This document shows positions 7,821-16,236 of a stretch of DNA of 35,884 nucleotides, piece by piece. Source of the DNA: Tabrizicola sp. (lineage in GTDB: Bacteria > Pseudomonadota > Alphaproteobacteria > Rhodobacterales > Rhodobacteraceae); contig JALOTD010000043.1 in the NCBI GenBank assembly GCA_025458105.1, positions 1 through 35,884 on the forward strand, given 5' to 3'. Numbering within the stretch: the stretch's first letter is position 1; the number at the start of each line of letters is the position of its first letter. Position numbers and translations under genes: made by a program. Below the pieces are notes generated by a model. The model did not search any database. It saw nothing but the letters and a program-made list of their open reading frames with translations, and was not told the origin of the DNA.

Positions 7821-9248
7821 TCAGGGGGTTGCGGGCGCGTCCTGCGGGGCGTCCGCAGCCGGGCTCTCGGGAGGGGCGGTCAGGATGCCGTTCTGCCAGA
7901 TCCCTTCTGCTACTTCTCCGTTGGCATAGGTCAGCTTTCCGGCCCCCTCGCGCCGACCGGCCTTGAACTGCCCGACATAGACATCGCCCGAGGGGTAAGT
8001 CGCTGTGCCGCGCCCCTCGATCACACCCGCAACCCATTGGCCGACATAGCGGAACCCGTCGATGGTCGAAAACTCGCCCTCGCCGTCGCGCAGGCCCTGC
8101 TTGAAGGTACCCTTGTACAGGCTGCCGTCAGGATAGACCGCCGCGCCTACGCCCTCGCGCTGGCCATCGACCCAATCCCCCTCATAGCGGTAGCCATCCG
8201 GCAGGGTCATTGTGCCGATCCCCTGCGGCTTGGCATTGACGAAAGCGCCCTCGTAGACCCGACCGTCAGCATAAGCCGCGCGCCCCTGTCCGGTGATCAG
8301 ACCGCGCTCCCACTGGCCCTGATAGGTCGACCCGTCGGGATAGGTGATCGCGCCCTGACCATGCGGCTGGTCGGCCAGCATTGCGCCGACATAAACCGCC
8401 CCGTCCGGATAAGTGATCGACCCTGTTCCCTCCATCCGGCCCTCGATCCAGGTGCCTTCATAGGTAAAGCCATCCGCCGCAGTGAACCGGCCCTGGCCAT
8501 GACGCCGGTCCTTGACCCAGGACCCTTCATAGACATCGCCGCTCTTGTGGGTCAGCTTGCCCTGCCCCTCGCGCTGGCCATTGACAAAGGCACCCTCGTA
8601 GACATCGCCGTTCGGCTGCACCAGCCGCCCCGTCCCGGTGATCTGCCCATCGGCCCAGTCGCCCTCGTACAACAGCCCGTCCGGCATCGACAGCTTGCCC
8701 TGTCCCTCGCGCTGGCCGCCCGAGAGCGACCCCTCATAAGTAGCGCCATCCGGATAGGTGATCTTGCCGATCCCTTCCTTGACGCCCATAACCCATTGAC
8801 CTTCATAGGTATATCCCGAAGGATTGGTCAGCTTGCCACGACCGTTGTGCTGGCCGCGCGTGAACCCGCCTTCATAGACTGACCCATTAGCATAGCGCGC
8901 CACGCCCTGTCCGGTCATCTGACCTTGCGCCCAGTCGCCCTCATAGGTCCGGCCGTCCGGGGCGGTGATCTTGCCCTGGCCATCCGGCTGGCCGTTCAGG
9001 AACCCGCCCTCGTAGATCGACCCATTCGGATAGCGCGCCGTGCCCTGCCCGGTGATCTCGCCCTCGATCCAGTCGCCGGTATACTCGAACCCCGAGGGCA
9101 GCCGGTACGTCCCCGTCCCGTGCTGGCGTCCGTTCAGGAAGGTACCCTCATAGACTGACCCGTCATCGTACTGCTTGGTGATGATTTCTCCGTCCTGGGC
9201 CTGGACCGGCAGCGCAAGAAGAGTGAGGGCAAAGGCAAGGCGGCGCAT
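7821..9248 (-). CDS. Exported MORN-repeat protein with about 18 repeats
   Basis: The 475-residue product starts with a signal peptide (MRRLAFALTLLALPVQAQ) and then consists almost wholly of 23-residue MORN units of the form YEG-x-(W/F)-x-x-G-x-x-x-G-x-G-x-(x)-x-Y-P-x-G. I count 18 clear units and a degenerate last one (AEGIWQNG), with a short Ala/Pro-rich tail. MORN repeats form an elongated beta sheet and usually scaffold proteins or bind lipids; in bacteria the role is mostly unknown. Export to the periplasm or surface is inferred from the signal peptide. At the DNA level the units give a 69-bp periodicity. The ATG at 9248 was chosen because it begins the signal peptide; the open frame extends another 90 codons without family features. 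Confidence 0.93.
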   Translation of the reverse strand: MRRLAFALTLLALPVQAQDGEIITKQYDDGSVYEGTFLNGRQHGTGTYRLPSGFEYTGDWIEGEITGQGTARYPNGSIYEGGFLNGQPDGQGKITAPDGRTYEGDWAQGQMTGQGVARYANGSVYEGGFTRGQHNGRGKLTNPSGYTYEGQWVMGVKEGIGKITYPDGATYEGSLSGGQREGQGKLSMPDGLLYEGDWADGQITGTGRLVQPNGDVYEGAFVNGQREGQGKLTHKSGDVYEGSWVKDRRHGQGRFTAADGFTYEGTWIEGRMEGTGSITYPDGAVYVGAMLADQPHGQGAITYPDGSTYQGQWERGLITGQGRAAYADGRVYEGAFVNAKPQGIGTMTLPDGYRYEGDWVDGQREGVGAAVYPDGSLYKGTFKQGLRDGEGEFSTIDGFRYVGQWVAGVIEGRGTATYPSGDVYVGQFKAGRREGAGKLTYANGEVAEGIWQNGILTAPPESPAADAPQDAPATP

Positions 9249-9369
9249 CGACGAATCCCCGGGTGACAGGGTGTGACGGTAAGGGCGCAGGCGCAGTGTG
9301 ACAAGCTTGGGCGGCGCGGCTTTTCCTTGGCCATCAGTCTGGTAGAAGGAATGTGACCGATGGGGGGCC

Positions 9370-11031
9370 ATGATGACCGATACCTTCCGACTAAGGCTGG
9401 CGCAGTTGAACCCCGTGGTGGGAGACATCGCGGGCAATGCGGCCCGCGCCAAGGCGGCCTGGGAGGCTGGGCGCGCAGACGGGGCCAACATGGTCGCGCT
9501 GACCGAGATGTTCATCACCGGCTACCAGACGCAGGACTTGATCCTGAAGCCCGCATTCGTGGCGGCCGCAGTGGCGGCAGTCGAGACATTGGCCGCCGAC
9601 TGCGCGGACGGCCCGGCCCTGGGCATCGGCGGGCCGGTGACCTTGGGCGGCAAGCTCTACAACGGCTATTACGTGCTGGACGGTGGCCGGGTCCATGCCC
9701 GCGTCCTGAAGCACCACCTGCCGAACGACGCGGTCTTCGACGAAAAGCGGGTCTTCGCGTCGGCTGATGTGCACGGGCCCTATGTCGTGCGCGGCCTGCG
9801 CATCGGCACGCCCATCTGCGAAGACGCCTGGCACCCCGACGTGGCCGAAACGCTGGCCGAGACGGGGGCCGAGATTCTTTTGATCCCCAACGGCAGCCCC
9901 TATCACCGGGGCAAGCCCAACCTGCGGCTGAACCTGATGGTGTCCCGCGTGGTCGAAACCGACCTGCCGCTTGTCTATCTGAATATGGTGGGCGGGCAGG
10001 ACGATCAGGTCTTCGACGGCTCCAGCATGGTCCTGAACCCCGGCGGGCGGCTCATGGCGCAACTGCCACAGTTTGATGAGACCGAGGTGACGGTCACCTT
10101 CCGGCGCGGGCCAGAGGGTTGGCGGGCCGACCCGGGCGAAATCCATGAGATCCCCCCGATTGGTGAGGCGGACTATCGCGCCTGCGTGCTGGCGCTTGGC
10201 GACTACATGCGCAAGACCGGGTTCAAGAAGGCCTTGCTTGGTCTGTCGGGCGGGATCGACAGCGCCATCGTCGCCGCCATGGCAGTCGATGCCTTGGGGC
10301 CGGAAAACGTGCGCTGCGTGATGCTGCCATCGGAGTTCACCAGCCAGCAGTCGCTGGACCTGGCGACGGCAGCGGCGCAGGCCCTGGGCTGCCGCTATGA
10401 CAGCGTGCCGATCACCGGGGCACAGGCAGCGGTGGGCGAAGCCCTTGCGCCCCTGTTCGCCGGGACTGAACCCGGGATCACCGAGGAAAACATCCAAAGC
10501 CGCCTGCGCGGCGTCATGCTGATGGCACTCTCGAACAAGTTCGGCGAGATGCTTCTGACCACCGGCAACAAGTCGGAAATGGCCGTCGGCTACTGCACGA
10601 TCTACGGCGACATGAACGGCGGGTACAATCCGGTGAAGGACATGTACAAGACCCGCATGTTCCTGACCGCGCGCTGGCGGAATGAACACCACCGGCCCTG
10701 GATGAAGGGTCCGGCGGGCGAGGTGATTCCGCAGGCGATCATCGACCGGCCCCCATCAGCGGAGTTGCGCGCCAACCAGCGCGACGACGACAGCCTGCCG
10801 CCCTATGAGGTGCTGGACGCGATCCTGGAGTGTCTGGTCGAAAAGGAGATGGCGGTCGCCGACATTGTTGCCATGGGCTTTGACCGGGCCGTGGTCAAGA
10901 AGGTCGAGCACCTGCTTTACATCGCCGAATACAAGCGCTTTCAGGCGGCGCCTGGTGTGCGGCTGACGCAAAAGGCCTTCTGGCTCGACCGCCGGTATCC
11001 GATTGCCAACCGCTGGCGCGACAATGGCTGA
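9370..11031 (+). CDS. nadE: Glutamine-dependent NAD+ synthetase
   Basis: The enzyme converts nicotinate adenine dinucleotide to NAD+ using ATP and ammonia from glutamine. The 553-residue protein has an N-terminal nitrilase-like glutaminase domain with the catalytic triad E46 (TEMF), K114 (LKHHLPN) and C150 (TPICEDAW). Its C-terminal synthetase domain has the ATP pyrophosphatase P-loop SGGIDS (293-298) and the TTGNKSEMAVGY segment. The start is one of two adjacent ATGs at 9370/9373 after a G-run. It is divergent from the MORN gene and overlaps the next gene by 8 bases. Confidence 0.97.
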   Translation: MMTDTFRLRLAQLNPVVGDIAGNAARAKAAWEAGRADGANMVALTEMFITGYQTQDLILKPAFVAAAVAAVETLAADCADGPALGIGGPVTLGGKLYNGYYVLDGGRVHARVLKHHLPNDAVFDEKRVFASADVHGPYVVRGLRIGTPICEDAWHPDVAETLAETGAEILLIPNGSPYHRGKPNLRLNLMVSRVVETDLPLVYLNMVGGQDDQVFDGSSMVLNPGGRLMAQLPQFDETEVTVTFRRGPEGWRADPGEIHEIPPIGEADYRACVLALGDYMRKTGFKKALLGLSGGIDSAIVAAMAVDALGPENVRCVMLPSEFTSQQSLDLATAAAQALGCRYDSVPITGAQAAVGEALAPLFAGTEPGITEENIQSRLRGVMLMALSNKFGEMLLTTGNKSEMAVGYCTIYGDMNGGYNPVKDMYKTRMFLTARWRNEHHRPWMKGPAGEVIPQAIIDRPPSAELRANQRDDDSLPPYEVLDAILECLVEKEMAVADIVAMGFDRAVVKKVEHLLYIAEYKRFQAAPGVRLTQKAFWLDRRYPIANRWRDNG

Positions 11032-11392
11032 GGTTATCGCCGTCAACCGCTACGCCTTGCGCGACATGGGTGCGTTCCGGGTGGCGGTTGCGGCCCTGGT
11101 GCGGCGTGTGCAGGACCAAGGCCACCCCGGCGTGACCGCCTATCGCTTCTTCTGCCCCAGCCCTGTCGAGGGGCGGGCGGTCGTCACTTATGCCTCCCCC
11201 GAGGCCTGGGTCACCCACCATGACCTTGTCATGTCCTGGCCCGAGATGGCCGCCCTTCGCGCTTCGGCTGATCTGGAAGAGGTGATGCTGTTCGGGCCGG
11301 TAACGTCAGCGATGCAGAATTGGATCGACCGGATGGGCCTTGGCGCAAAGGTCCGTGTCATGGACGAACAGATCGCTGGCTTCACGCGCTGA
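11024..11392 (+). CDS. Small alpha/beta protein, possibly ABM-like dimeric barrel
   Basis: A 122-residue cytosolic protein starting at the ATG at 11024 (MAEVIAVNRYALRD), 8 bases inside the 3' end of nadE. The pattern (N-terminal strand, helix with VAALVRRV, TAYRFFCP strand, VVTYASPEAWVTHHDL) is like antibiotic-biosynthesis-monooxygenase-type ferredoxin-fold proteins, where a small sheet and helices form a dimeric barrel. I cannot assign a reaction. The overlap implies co-translation with nadE. Downstream, 11393-11608 holds no gene I can recognise. Confidence 0.7.
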   Translation: MAEVIAVNRYALRDMGAFRVAVAALVRRVQDQGHPGVTAYRFFCPSPVEGRAVVTYASPEAWVTHHDLVMSWPEMAALRASADLEEVMLFGPVTSAMQNWIDRMGLGAKVRVMDEQIAGFTR

Positions 11393-11608
11393 TCTGTTCG
11401 TCCTTGTTCCCGCCCGGCTGTCCTAGGCCTGATTCGCGTCTGATGGTTAACGTATCCCGGGTCTTGCGCGCGTAGAGACGGAAGGAAGACAGAAGGAAGA
11501 CGCAAAAAAGACGCCAGGAACGGCTGGTAACCCCTTGGAATAATGCACCGAACGGACCCCGCCGGTGCGGGCGGCGGGGCGTTGCGCGACGGTCGCGATA
11601 TGCTGGCC

Positions 11609-12556
11609 TCAGACCTCGCTGACCGTGCATTCCCGCAGAAGGCGCATCACGTCCTCGGGGCGGCAAAGCTGGGTGGCATCAGTGGTCACGGCGGCCGATG
11701 CTGCGGCCGACCCCATCGCCAGCGCCTCGGCGTTGGACTGCCCCTGCGCCAGCGCCAGAACGAAGGCGGCAACGAAGCTGTCGCCCGCACCGACCGTGGA
11801 TTTCACCTTTACTTTCGCGGCCTTGGCAAACAGCTTCTGGTCCTTGTCGGCCAGCACATTGCCTTCGGCACCCCGCGCGATGATGACGATCTTCGCCACA
11901 CCCTTGTTTACCAGGGACTGCGCGAATTCGGCGGTATCCTCCAGCTTCGGCAGAGGCTTGCCAGCCAATTCTTCGCCTTCGGGACCATCCATCCGCAGGA
12001 CTTCCAGCCCAGGAATCGGGTGCCGCACCGCCTCGGTCAGAGTCGAGCCCGAGGTGTCGAGCACCACCCGGGTCTCTGGCATCGAGGCGGCCAATTGTGC
12101 TGGAAAATCAACAGGAACACCCGGCGGCTGGCTGCCAGAGATCACCGAGAATCCTCCGGGCCGCGCCGTCGCGCGCAACAGCGTGAAGACACGGGCCCGC
12201 TCTGCTTCGCCCCAGACCGGGCCTGGCAGCATGAAGCGGTACTGCTTGCCGGTGGTGGATTCGTTGACCGTCAGCGACTGGCGCGTCTCACCGGGCCCGA
12301 GGATGGAAAGGAAGGTCACGCCTTCCCCCCGGATCAGCCCGGCGAGCCGGTCGCCAGTCAGCCCCCCAATGGCAACCAGCGCTAGGCTGTCGCCGCCCAA
12401 GGCCTTGATGGCACGGGACACATTCAGGCCCCCACCCCCCGGGTCAAGATGCGGCTCGGTGCAGCGCAGCTTGTGGCCGGGGATCATGTCATGCACTTCG
12501 GTTGCCATGTCGAGTGCAGGGTTGAGGGTAAGGGTAAGGATCGGGGCTTGGGTCAT
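11609..12556 (-). CDS. pfkB: PfkB-family sugar kinase, 6-phosphofructokinase-2-like
   Basis: A 315-residue ribokinase-fold kinase. It has the N-terminal LTLNPALDMAT, the LRCTEPHLDPGGGGLNVSRA region and KQYRFMLPGP close to E. coli Pfk-2, plus ISGSQPPGVP, and the anion-hole/catalytic motif STVGAGDSF near residue 250. The likely reaction is ATP-dependent phosphorylation of fructose 6-phosphate (or a related sugar phosphate such as fructose 1-phosphate or tagatose 6-phosphate). The usual K-P-N-x-x-E motif is replaced here by R-M-D-G-P-E, so substrate or metal binding may differ. The ATG at 12556 was chosen; 14 extra upstream codons lack family sequence. Confidence 0.87.
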   Translation of the reverse strand: MTQAPILTLTLNPALDMATEVHDMIPGHKLRCTEPHLDPGGGGLNVSRAIKALGGDSLALVAIGGLTGDRLAGLIRGEGVTFLSILGPGETRQSLTVNESTTGKQYRFMLPGPVWGEAERARVFTLLRATARPGGFSVISGSQPPGVPVDFPAQLAASMPETRVVLDTSGSTLTEAVRHPIPGLEVLRMDGPEGEELAGKPLPKLEDTAEFAQSLVNKGVAKIVIIARGAEGNVLADKDQKLFAKAAKVKVKSTVGAGDSFVAAFVLALAQGQSNAEALAMGSAAASAAVTTDATQLCRPEDVMRLLRECTVSEV

Positions 12557-12609
12557 GCGGCACCTGTGTCTGTTACCGCTATCATAAACCCTTCGCACCG
12601 AAATGGAAC

Positions 12610-12676
12610 TGCCCCCGACACTGGATGCCGGGGGCAGAAGTTTTCGAAAGCTTCTGCAAAATCCTTCGAAGGATTT
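12610..12676. repeat. 67-nt triple-hairpin intergenic repeat, copy A
   Basis: Three consecutive inverted repeats follow each other: TGCCCCCG (12610-12617) with CGGGGGCA (12629-12636); a 24-nt near-perfect palindrome with a TTCGAA core at 12634-12657; and an 18-nt perfect palindrome with a CCTTCGAAGG core at 12659-12676. The first two share bases, so they exclude each other. The same arrangement and total length recur at 19445-19511 with different stem sequences. It lies between the MBL-fold gene and pfkB, which run in the same direction. Confidence 0.8.
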
Positions 12677-12688
12677 CGGGTCCTGAGA

Positions 12689-13621
12689 TCAGCCGTTCAG
12701 CAAAAGCTGATAACTTGCAGGCACATAGCGGAAGCCGTCGCCCATCGCCTCGACATAGCCAAGTCCTGGGAACGGCATGTGGTAGCCGATGAAGGGCACC
12801 TTGTCGGCGGCGATCATGCCGAAGACCTGCTTGCGGACGGCGGCGGCGGCGGCCTTGTCGCGGTCAAAGCGGACCTCCCAGTCGGGTTTCTGCAAGGACC
12901 AGACATAGTGGTTCGCGGTGTCGGCGGTGATCATCAGTCGCTGACCACCCGATTCGATGTTGTAGACCATGTGGCCAGGCGAATGGCCGAAGGCGGCCAT
13001 GGCGGTGATGCCGGACGCCGGGCTGCCGCCGTCGTCCAGAAAGGTCATCCGGTCGTTCAAGGGGGCCACGTTCTTCACAAAGCCTTCGTCCCCGGCTTCG
13101 GTCGCGGCGTTGTGTTCGACCGCGCCGGTCACATAGCGGGCATTGGCGTAGGTGGGCGTCGTTCCGTCAGCCCCCATCAGCCCGCCGATGTGGTCACCGT
13201 GCATATGGGTCAGGACGACGATATCGACCATGTCCGGCGTCATACCGGCGGCGGTCAGGGCGGCGAGAGTGCCTTCTGCGGCAAGGCCTGTGTCGAAAAG
13301 CACGATCTCGGCCCCGGTGTTCACGACGGTCGGGGTGAAGAAGTTCTGGGTGCGATCGGCGGGAATGAAATTCGCGGCGGAGAGGGCGGCGAAATCCTCC
13401 GGGCTTGCATTCATGCCGAAAGTCTCCTGCGGCTTGTCACTGGCGCGGGTGCCGGCAAGAAGCGTGGTCACTTCAAAGCTTCCCAGCTTGAAGCGGTTCC
13501 AGGGCGCAAAGCCGGAGCCTTGCATGGTTTCCTGGGCACGGGCGGGATGCGGCAACAGCGTCGCGGCAAAGGGCATGGTGGCACCGGCGAAAAGCGCCTG
13601 ACGGCGGGAAAGGGTGGTCAT
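12689..13621 (-). CDS. Tat-exported metallo-beta-lactamase-fold hydrolase
   Basis: The 310-residue protein starts with a twin-arginine signal (LSRRQALFAGATMPFAATLL...ARAQ), so it is exported folded to the periplasm. The zinc-binding motif is THMHGDHIGG near residue 140, followed by GHSPGH and TADTAN, which supply further ligands. The overall layout is that of the lactonase/alkylsulfatase-like subset of the superfamily; the substrate is unknown. A strong ribosome binding site (AGGAGGA) precedes the ATG at 13621. It is upstream of pfkB on the same strand, but the triple-hairpin element separates them. Confidence 0.9.
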   Translation of the reverse strand: MTTLSRRQALFAGATMPFAATLLPHPARAQETMQGSGFAPWNRFKLGSFEVTTLLAGTRASDKPQETFGMNASPEDFAALSAANFIPADRTQNFFTPTVVNTGAEIVLFDTGLAAEGTLAALTAAGMTPDMVDIVVLTHMHGDHIGGLMGADGTTPTYANARYVTGAVEHNAATEAGDEGFVKNVAPLNDRMTFLDDGGSPASGITAMAAFGHSPGHMVYNIESGGQRLMITADTANHYVWSLQKPDWEVRFDRDKAAAAAVRKQVFGMIAADKVPFIGYHMPFPGLGYVEAMGDGFRYVPASYQLLLNG

Positions 13622-13744
13622 CTGTCCTCCTGCGGAATGTGTGATGTACTAAGGATAGAGCGCAAGCCCCGGTTGTCCGGTCACGGGCACGTCAGGTGGG
13701 GTGCAGTCCTGCACAAGTCCTGTGCGGCTAGGCCGGGAACCGGA

Positions 13745-14155
13745 TCATTCCCACCAGGGGTCGATGGCGGCGATGTCGTCGTCGGACCAGCCGAAATGGT
13801 GCGCGAGTTCGTGGATCACGATATGGGTGACGAGTTCCTGCAGGGACACGTTGCCGCGTTCGGCCCATTCGTCCAGGATCGGACGGCGGAAGAGCCAGAT
13901 CACGTCGGGCCGTGTCGTCTGGTCGACTGTCGACTTCTCGGTCAGGGGAATGCCTTCGTAGAGACCGGTCAGTTCGAACGGGTCGCTCAAGCCAAGCTCC
14001 TCGACCATGTCGTCTTCGGGAAAATCCTCGATTCTAAGGCGGACGTGCGTGGCGGGATCGCGGAAGGGGCTGGGAAGCGTCGAGATGGCCTCATGTGCCA
14101 GTTGCTCGATAAAGGCGAGAGACGGGGCGATGCTGTCGGGCGAGGGATGGGTCAT
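13745..14155 (-). CDS. Zincin-like metallopeptidase family protein
   Basis: A 136-residue protein with the zinc protease signature HELAHHFG near the C-terminus (HIVIHELAHHFGWSDDDI), preceded by an acidic region. This matches small minimal-zincin proteins of the COG3824 type that are common in alphaproteobacteria; the substrate is unknown. The ATG at 14155 (MTHPSPDSIAP) was chosen over upstream starts with Pro-rich, unlikely sequence. It is divergent from the DUF1801 gene, with 91 bp between. Confidence 0.85.
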   Translation of the reverse strand: MTHPSPDSIAPSLAFIEQLAHEAISTLPSPFRDPATHVRLRIEDFPEDDMVEELGLSDPFELTGLYEGIPLTEKSTVDQTTRPDVIWLFRRPILDEWAERGNVSLQELVTHIVIHELAHHFGWSDDDIAAIDPWWE

Positions 14156-14246
14156 CGGGTTAAGATAGAGGGGCGGAGGCCGAGGGGGAAGGGGCGCCAT
14201 CGTATCGGGTTTGTGGTAAAAGCGACGAGAAAAGGGGGGGCATGGC

Positions 14247-14675
14247 ATGCGACAGGCGGCGAAGACAACCAGCGCACCCCTGGACCGGGCGGCATGGCTG
14301 GCGGGGGTCGAAGCAGCGCGGCGGCCCGAGGCAGAGCGTCTGCTGGAGATCTTCGCGACGACGACGCGCTGGGAGCCGCGACTCTGGGGCCCCTCGATCG
14401 TGGGCTTTGGGCGGTATGTCTATCGGTACGACAGCGGACATGCCGGCGAGAGCCTTGTCGTGGGGTTTTCGCCCCGGACGGCGGAGATCTCGCTGTACGG
14501 GCTGACCGGCGGGGCGGAGGCCGAGGCCTTGCTGCCCGCGCTTGGCCCGCACCGGACCGGGAAAGCCTGTCTTTACGTCAGGCGCTTGGCGGCGGTTGAT
14601 GCGGCTGTCCTGACGGATCTGATCCGGTCGGGGGTGAAGGACATGGCGGTGCGCTGGCCGGTCTTCCCGCTGTGA
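14247..14675 (+). CDS. DUF1801 domain protein
   Basis: A 142-residue protein with WLAGVEAARRPEAERLLEIFATTTRWEPRLWGPSIVGFGRYVYRY, the characteristic start of the DUF1801 (YdhG-like) fold, and a C-terminal KACLYVRRLAAVDAAVLTDLI segment. These proteins have an alpha/beta fold; the molecular role is unknown. It stands alone, with a hairpin after its stop. Confidence 0.85.
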   Translation: MRQAAKTTSAPLDRAAWLAGVEAARRPEAERLLEIFATTTRWEPRLWGPSIVGFGRYVYRYDSGHAGESLVVGFSPRTAEISLYGLTGGAEAEALLPALGPHRTGKACLYVRRLAAVDAAVLTDLIRSGVKDMAVRWPVFPL

Positions 14676-14689
14676 CCTTGAACGGGCGG

Positions 14690-14720
14690 CCGTCCTCGGG
14701 GCATCGAACCCCTCGGACGG
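14690..14720 (+). terminator. Stem-loop after the DUF1801 gene
   Basis: CCGTCC-TC-GGGG (14690-14701) pairs with CCCC-TC-GGACGG (14709-14720), giving a 10-bp stem with a two-base internal mismatch and a 7-nt loop. It lies 15 bases after the TGA and before gltX. No U-run is present. Confidence 0.5.
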
Positions 14721-14804
14721 CGTTGCCACGGAAGGCGGTTCGGGCAGCCCAACTGGACAAACTTGGGGGCTTGTGACAGGGAAGGGCGGTTCAAGGAGCC
14801 ACCC

Positions 14805-16130
14805 ATGACTGTCACCTGTCGCTTCGCCCCCTCGCCCACCGGCTGGATCCATGTGGGGAACCTGCGCACCGCGCTGATGAACTATCTGATCGCGCGCCAG
14901 AACGGCGGGACCTTCATCCTGCGGCTGGACGATACCGACCAGGAGCGGTCGAAGCAGGAATACATCGACGGGCTGAAGGCGGACCTCGCGTGGCTCGGGA
15001 TCACGTACGACCGGATCGAACAGCAGTCCTTGCGCATGGCCCGCTATGCGGAAGCCGCCGAGCAGCTGAAGGCGGCGGGGCGGTTCTACGAGTGTTTCGA
15101 GACGCCGGTGGAACTGGACCTGAAGCGGAAGAAGCAGCTGAACATGGGGAAACCGCCGGTCTATGACCGTGCGGCGTTGAGCCTGACCGAGGAGCAGAAG
15201 GCCGCCTACCGCGCTGAAGGGCGGCAGGGGTACTGGCGCTTCAAACTGGATCAGGAGCGGATCGAGTGGAAGGACGGGATCATCGGGGACATCTCGATCG
15301 ATGCGGCGTCGGTGTCCGACCCCGTGCTGATCAAGGCGGACGGGCAGGTGCTGTATACCTTCGCCTCGTCAGTGGATGACGTGGACATGGGGGTGACCCA
15401 CATTGTCCGTGGCGCAGACCATGTGACGAACACGGCGACGCAGATCCAGATCATGAAGGCGTTGGGCGGGACGCCCCCGACCTTTGCGCACCACTCTCTT
15501 CTGACCGGGCCGCAGGGCGAGGAATTGTCCAAGCGGCTGGGCGTGTTGAGCTTGCGTGACCTGCGGGCGCGGGGGGTGGAGCCGATGGCTCTCCTCAGCC
15601 TCATGGCGCGGCTGGGGTCGTCGAAGCCGGTGGAGCTTGCGTCGTCGATGGACGACCTGATCGCCGGGTTCGACGTGGGCTCTTTCGGCGCCGCACCGAC
15701 GAAATTCGACGCGGAGGATCTGTTCCCTCTGACGCGGCACCATGTGCAGTCGCTGCCGTTCGAGGCGGTGAAGGACCGGATCGCGGCGCTGGGCGTTCCC
15801 GAGGCGGAGGCCGAGGCATTCTGGGCCGTGGCCAAGGGCAACATCACGATCTTGGACGATCTGGGCCAGTGGTGGACGCTTTTCCGCGACGGGGCCGAGC
15901 CGGTGGTGGACGAGGCGGACCGCGACTTCGTGCGGCAGGCCCTGGCGCTCTTGCCCGCGAAACCCTGGACCACGGCCACCTGGGGCGAGTGGACGACGGC
16001 GGTGAAGGAGGCGACGGGGCGCAAGGGAAAGGACCTGTTCCGCCCGCTGCGCCGGGCACTGACGGGCCGCGATGCGGGGCCGGAGATGGCCGACGTGATG
16101 CCGCTTTTGCGCAAGGTCCCGACCGTCTGA
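14805..16130 (+). CDS. gltX: Glutamyl-tRNA synthetase
   Basis: This class I synthetase charges tRNA with glutamate. The 441-residue protein has the HIGH-type motif (PSPTGWIHVGN, residues 8-18), the FILRLDDTDQERS segment and the KMSKS-equivalent ELSKR (240-244). Alphaproteobacteria often carry two GltX paralogues; this length and the ELSKR variant fit the shorter GltX2 group, which can act on tRNA-Gln in some members, so specificity is open. Start at 14805 has AAGGAG 6 nt upstream. The gene ends just before a hairpin-containing repeat. Confidence 0.94.
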   Translation: MTVTCRFAPSPTGWIHVGNLRTALMNYLIARQNGGTFILRLDDTDQERSKQEYIDGLKADLAWLGITYDRIEQQSLRMARYAEAAEQLKAAGRFYECFETPVELDLKRKKQLNMGKPPVYDRAALSLTEEQKAAYRAEGRQGYWRFKLDQERIEWKDGIIGDISIDAASVSDPVLIKADGQVLYTFASSVDDVDMGVTHIVRGADHVTNTATQIQIMKALGGTPPTFAHHSLLTGPQGEELSKRLGVLSLRDLRARGVEPMALLSLMARLGSSKPVELASSMDDLIAGFDVGSFGAAPTKFDAEDLFPLTRHHVQSLPFEAVKDRIAALGVPEAEAEAFWAVAKGNITILDDLGQWWTLFRDGAEPVVDEADRDFVRQALALLPAKPWTTATWGEWTTAVKEATGRKGKDLFRPLRRALTGRDAGPEMADVMPLLRKVPTV

Positions 16131-16144
16131 GCCCTGCGGATACC

Positions 16145-16185
16145 CCGGAGGGTTTCACACCCTCCGGACCTCCCGTGGGATATTT
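16145..16185 (+). repeat. Hairpin repeat of the CCCGTGGGATATTT type, probable gltX terminator
   Basis: CCGGAGGGT (16145-16153) pairs perfectly with ACCCTCCGG (16159-16167) around TTCAC, and is followed by ACCTCCCGTGGGATATTT. From memory, this hairpin-plus-tail combination occurs often between genes in Rhodobacteraceae. It begins 14 bases after the gltX stop, so it probably ends that transcript. Confidence 0.65.
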
Positions 16186-16236
16186 GTGGACATGAAATGC
16201 GCTTGGGCCGGATCGGTCCCGGGCCGAGGAACGGCT

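Noticed and set aside
7821-9248. 69-bp tandem DNA periodicity
   Set aside because: It is explained by MORN repeats in the coding sequence, not by a CRISPR or a satellite; there are no spacers of constant length between identical repeats.
12449-14599. 716-codon open frame on the plus strand
   Set aside because: It lies antisense to pfkB, the Tat-exported MBL protein and the zincin, all of which have clear motifs and signals. Its own product is G/R/H-rich without any family pattern, so it is a GC-rich shadow.
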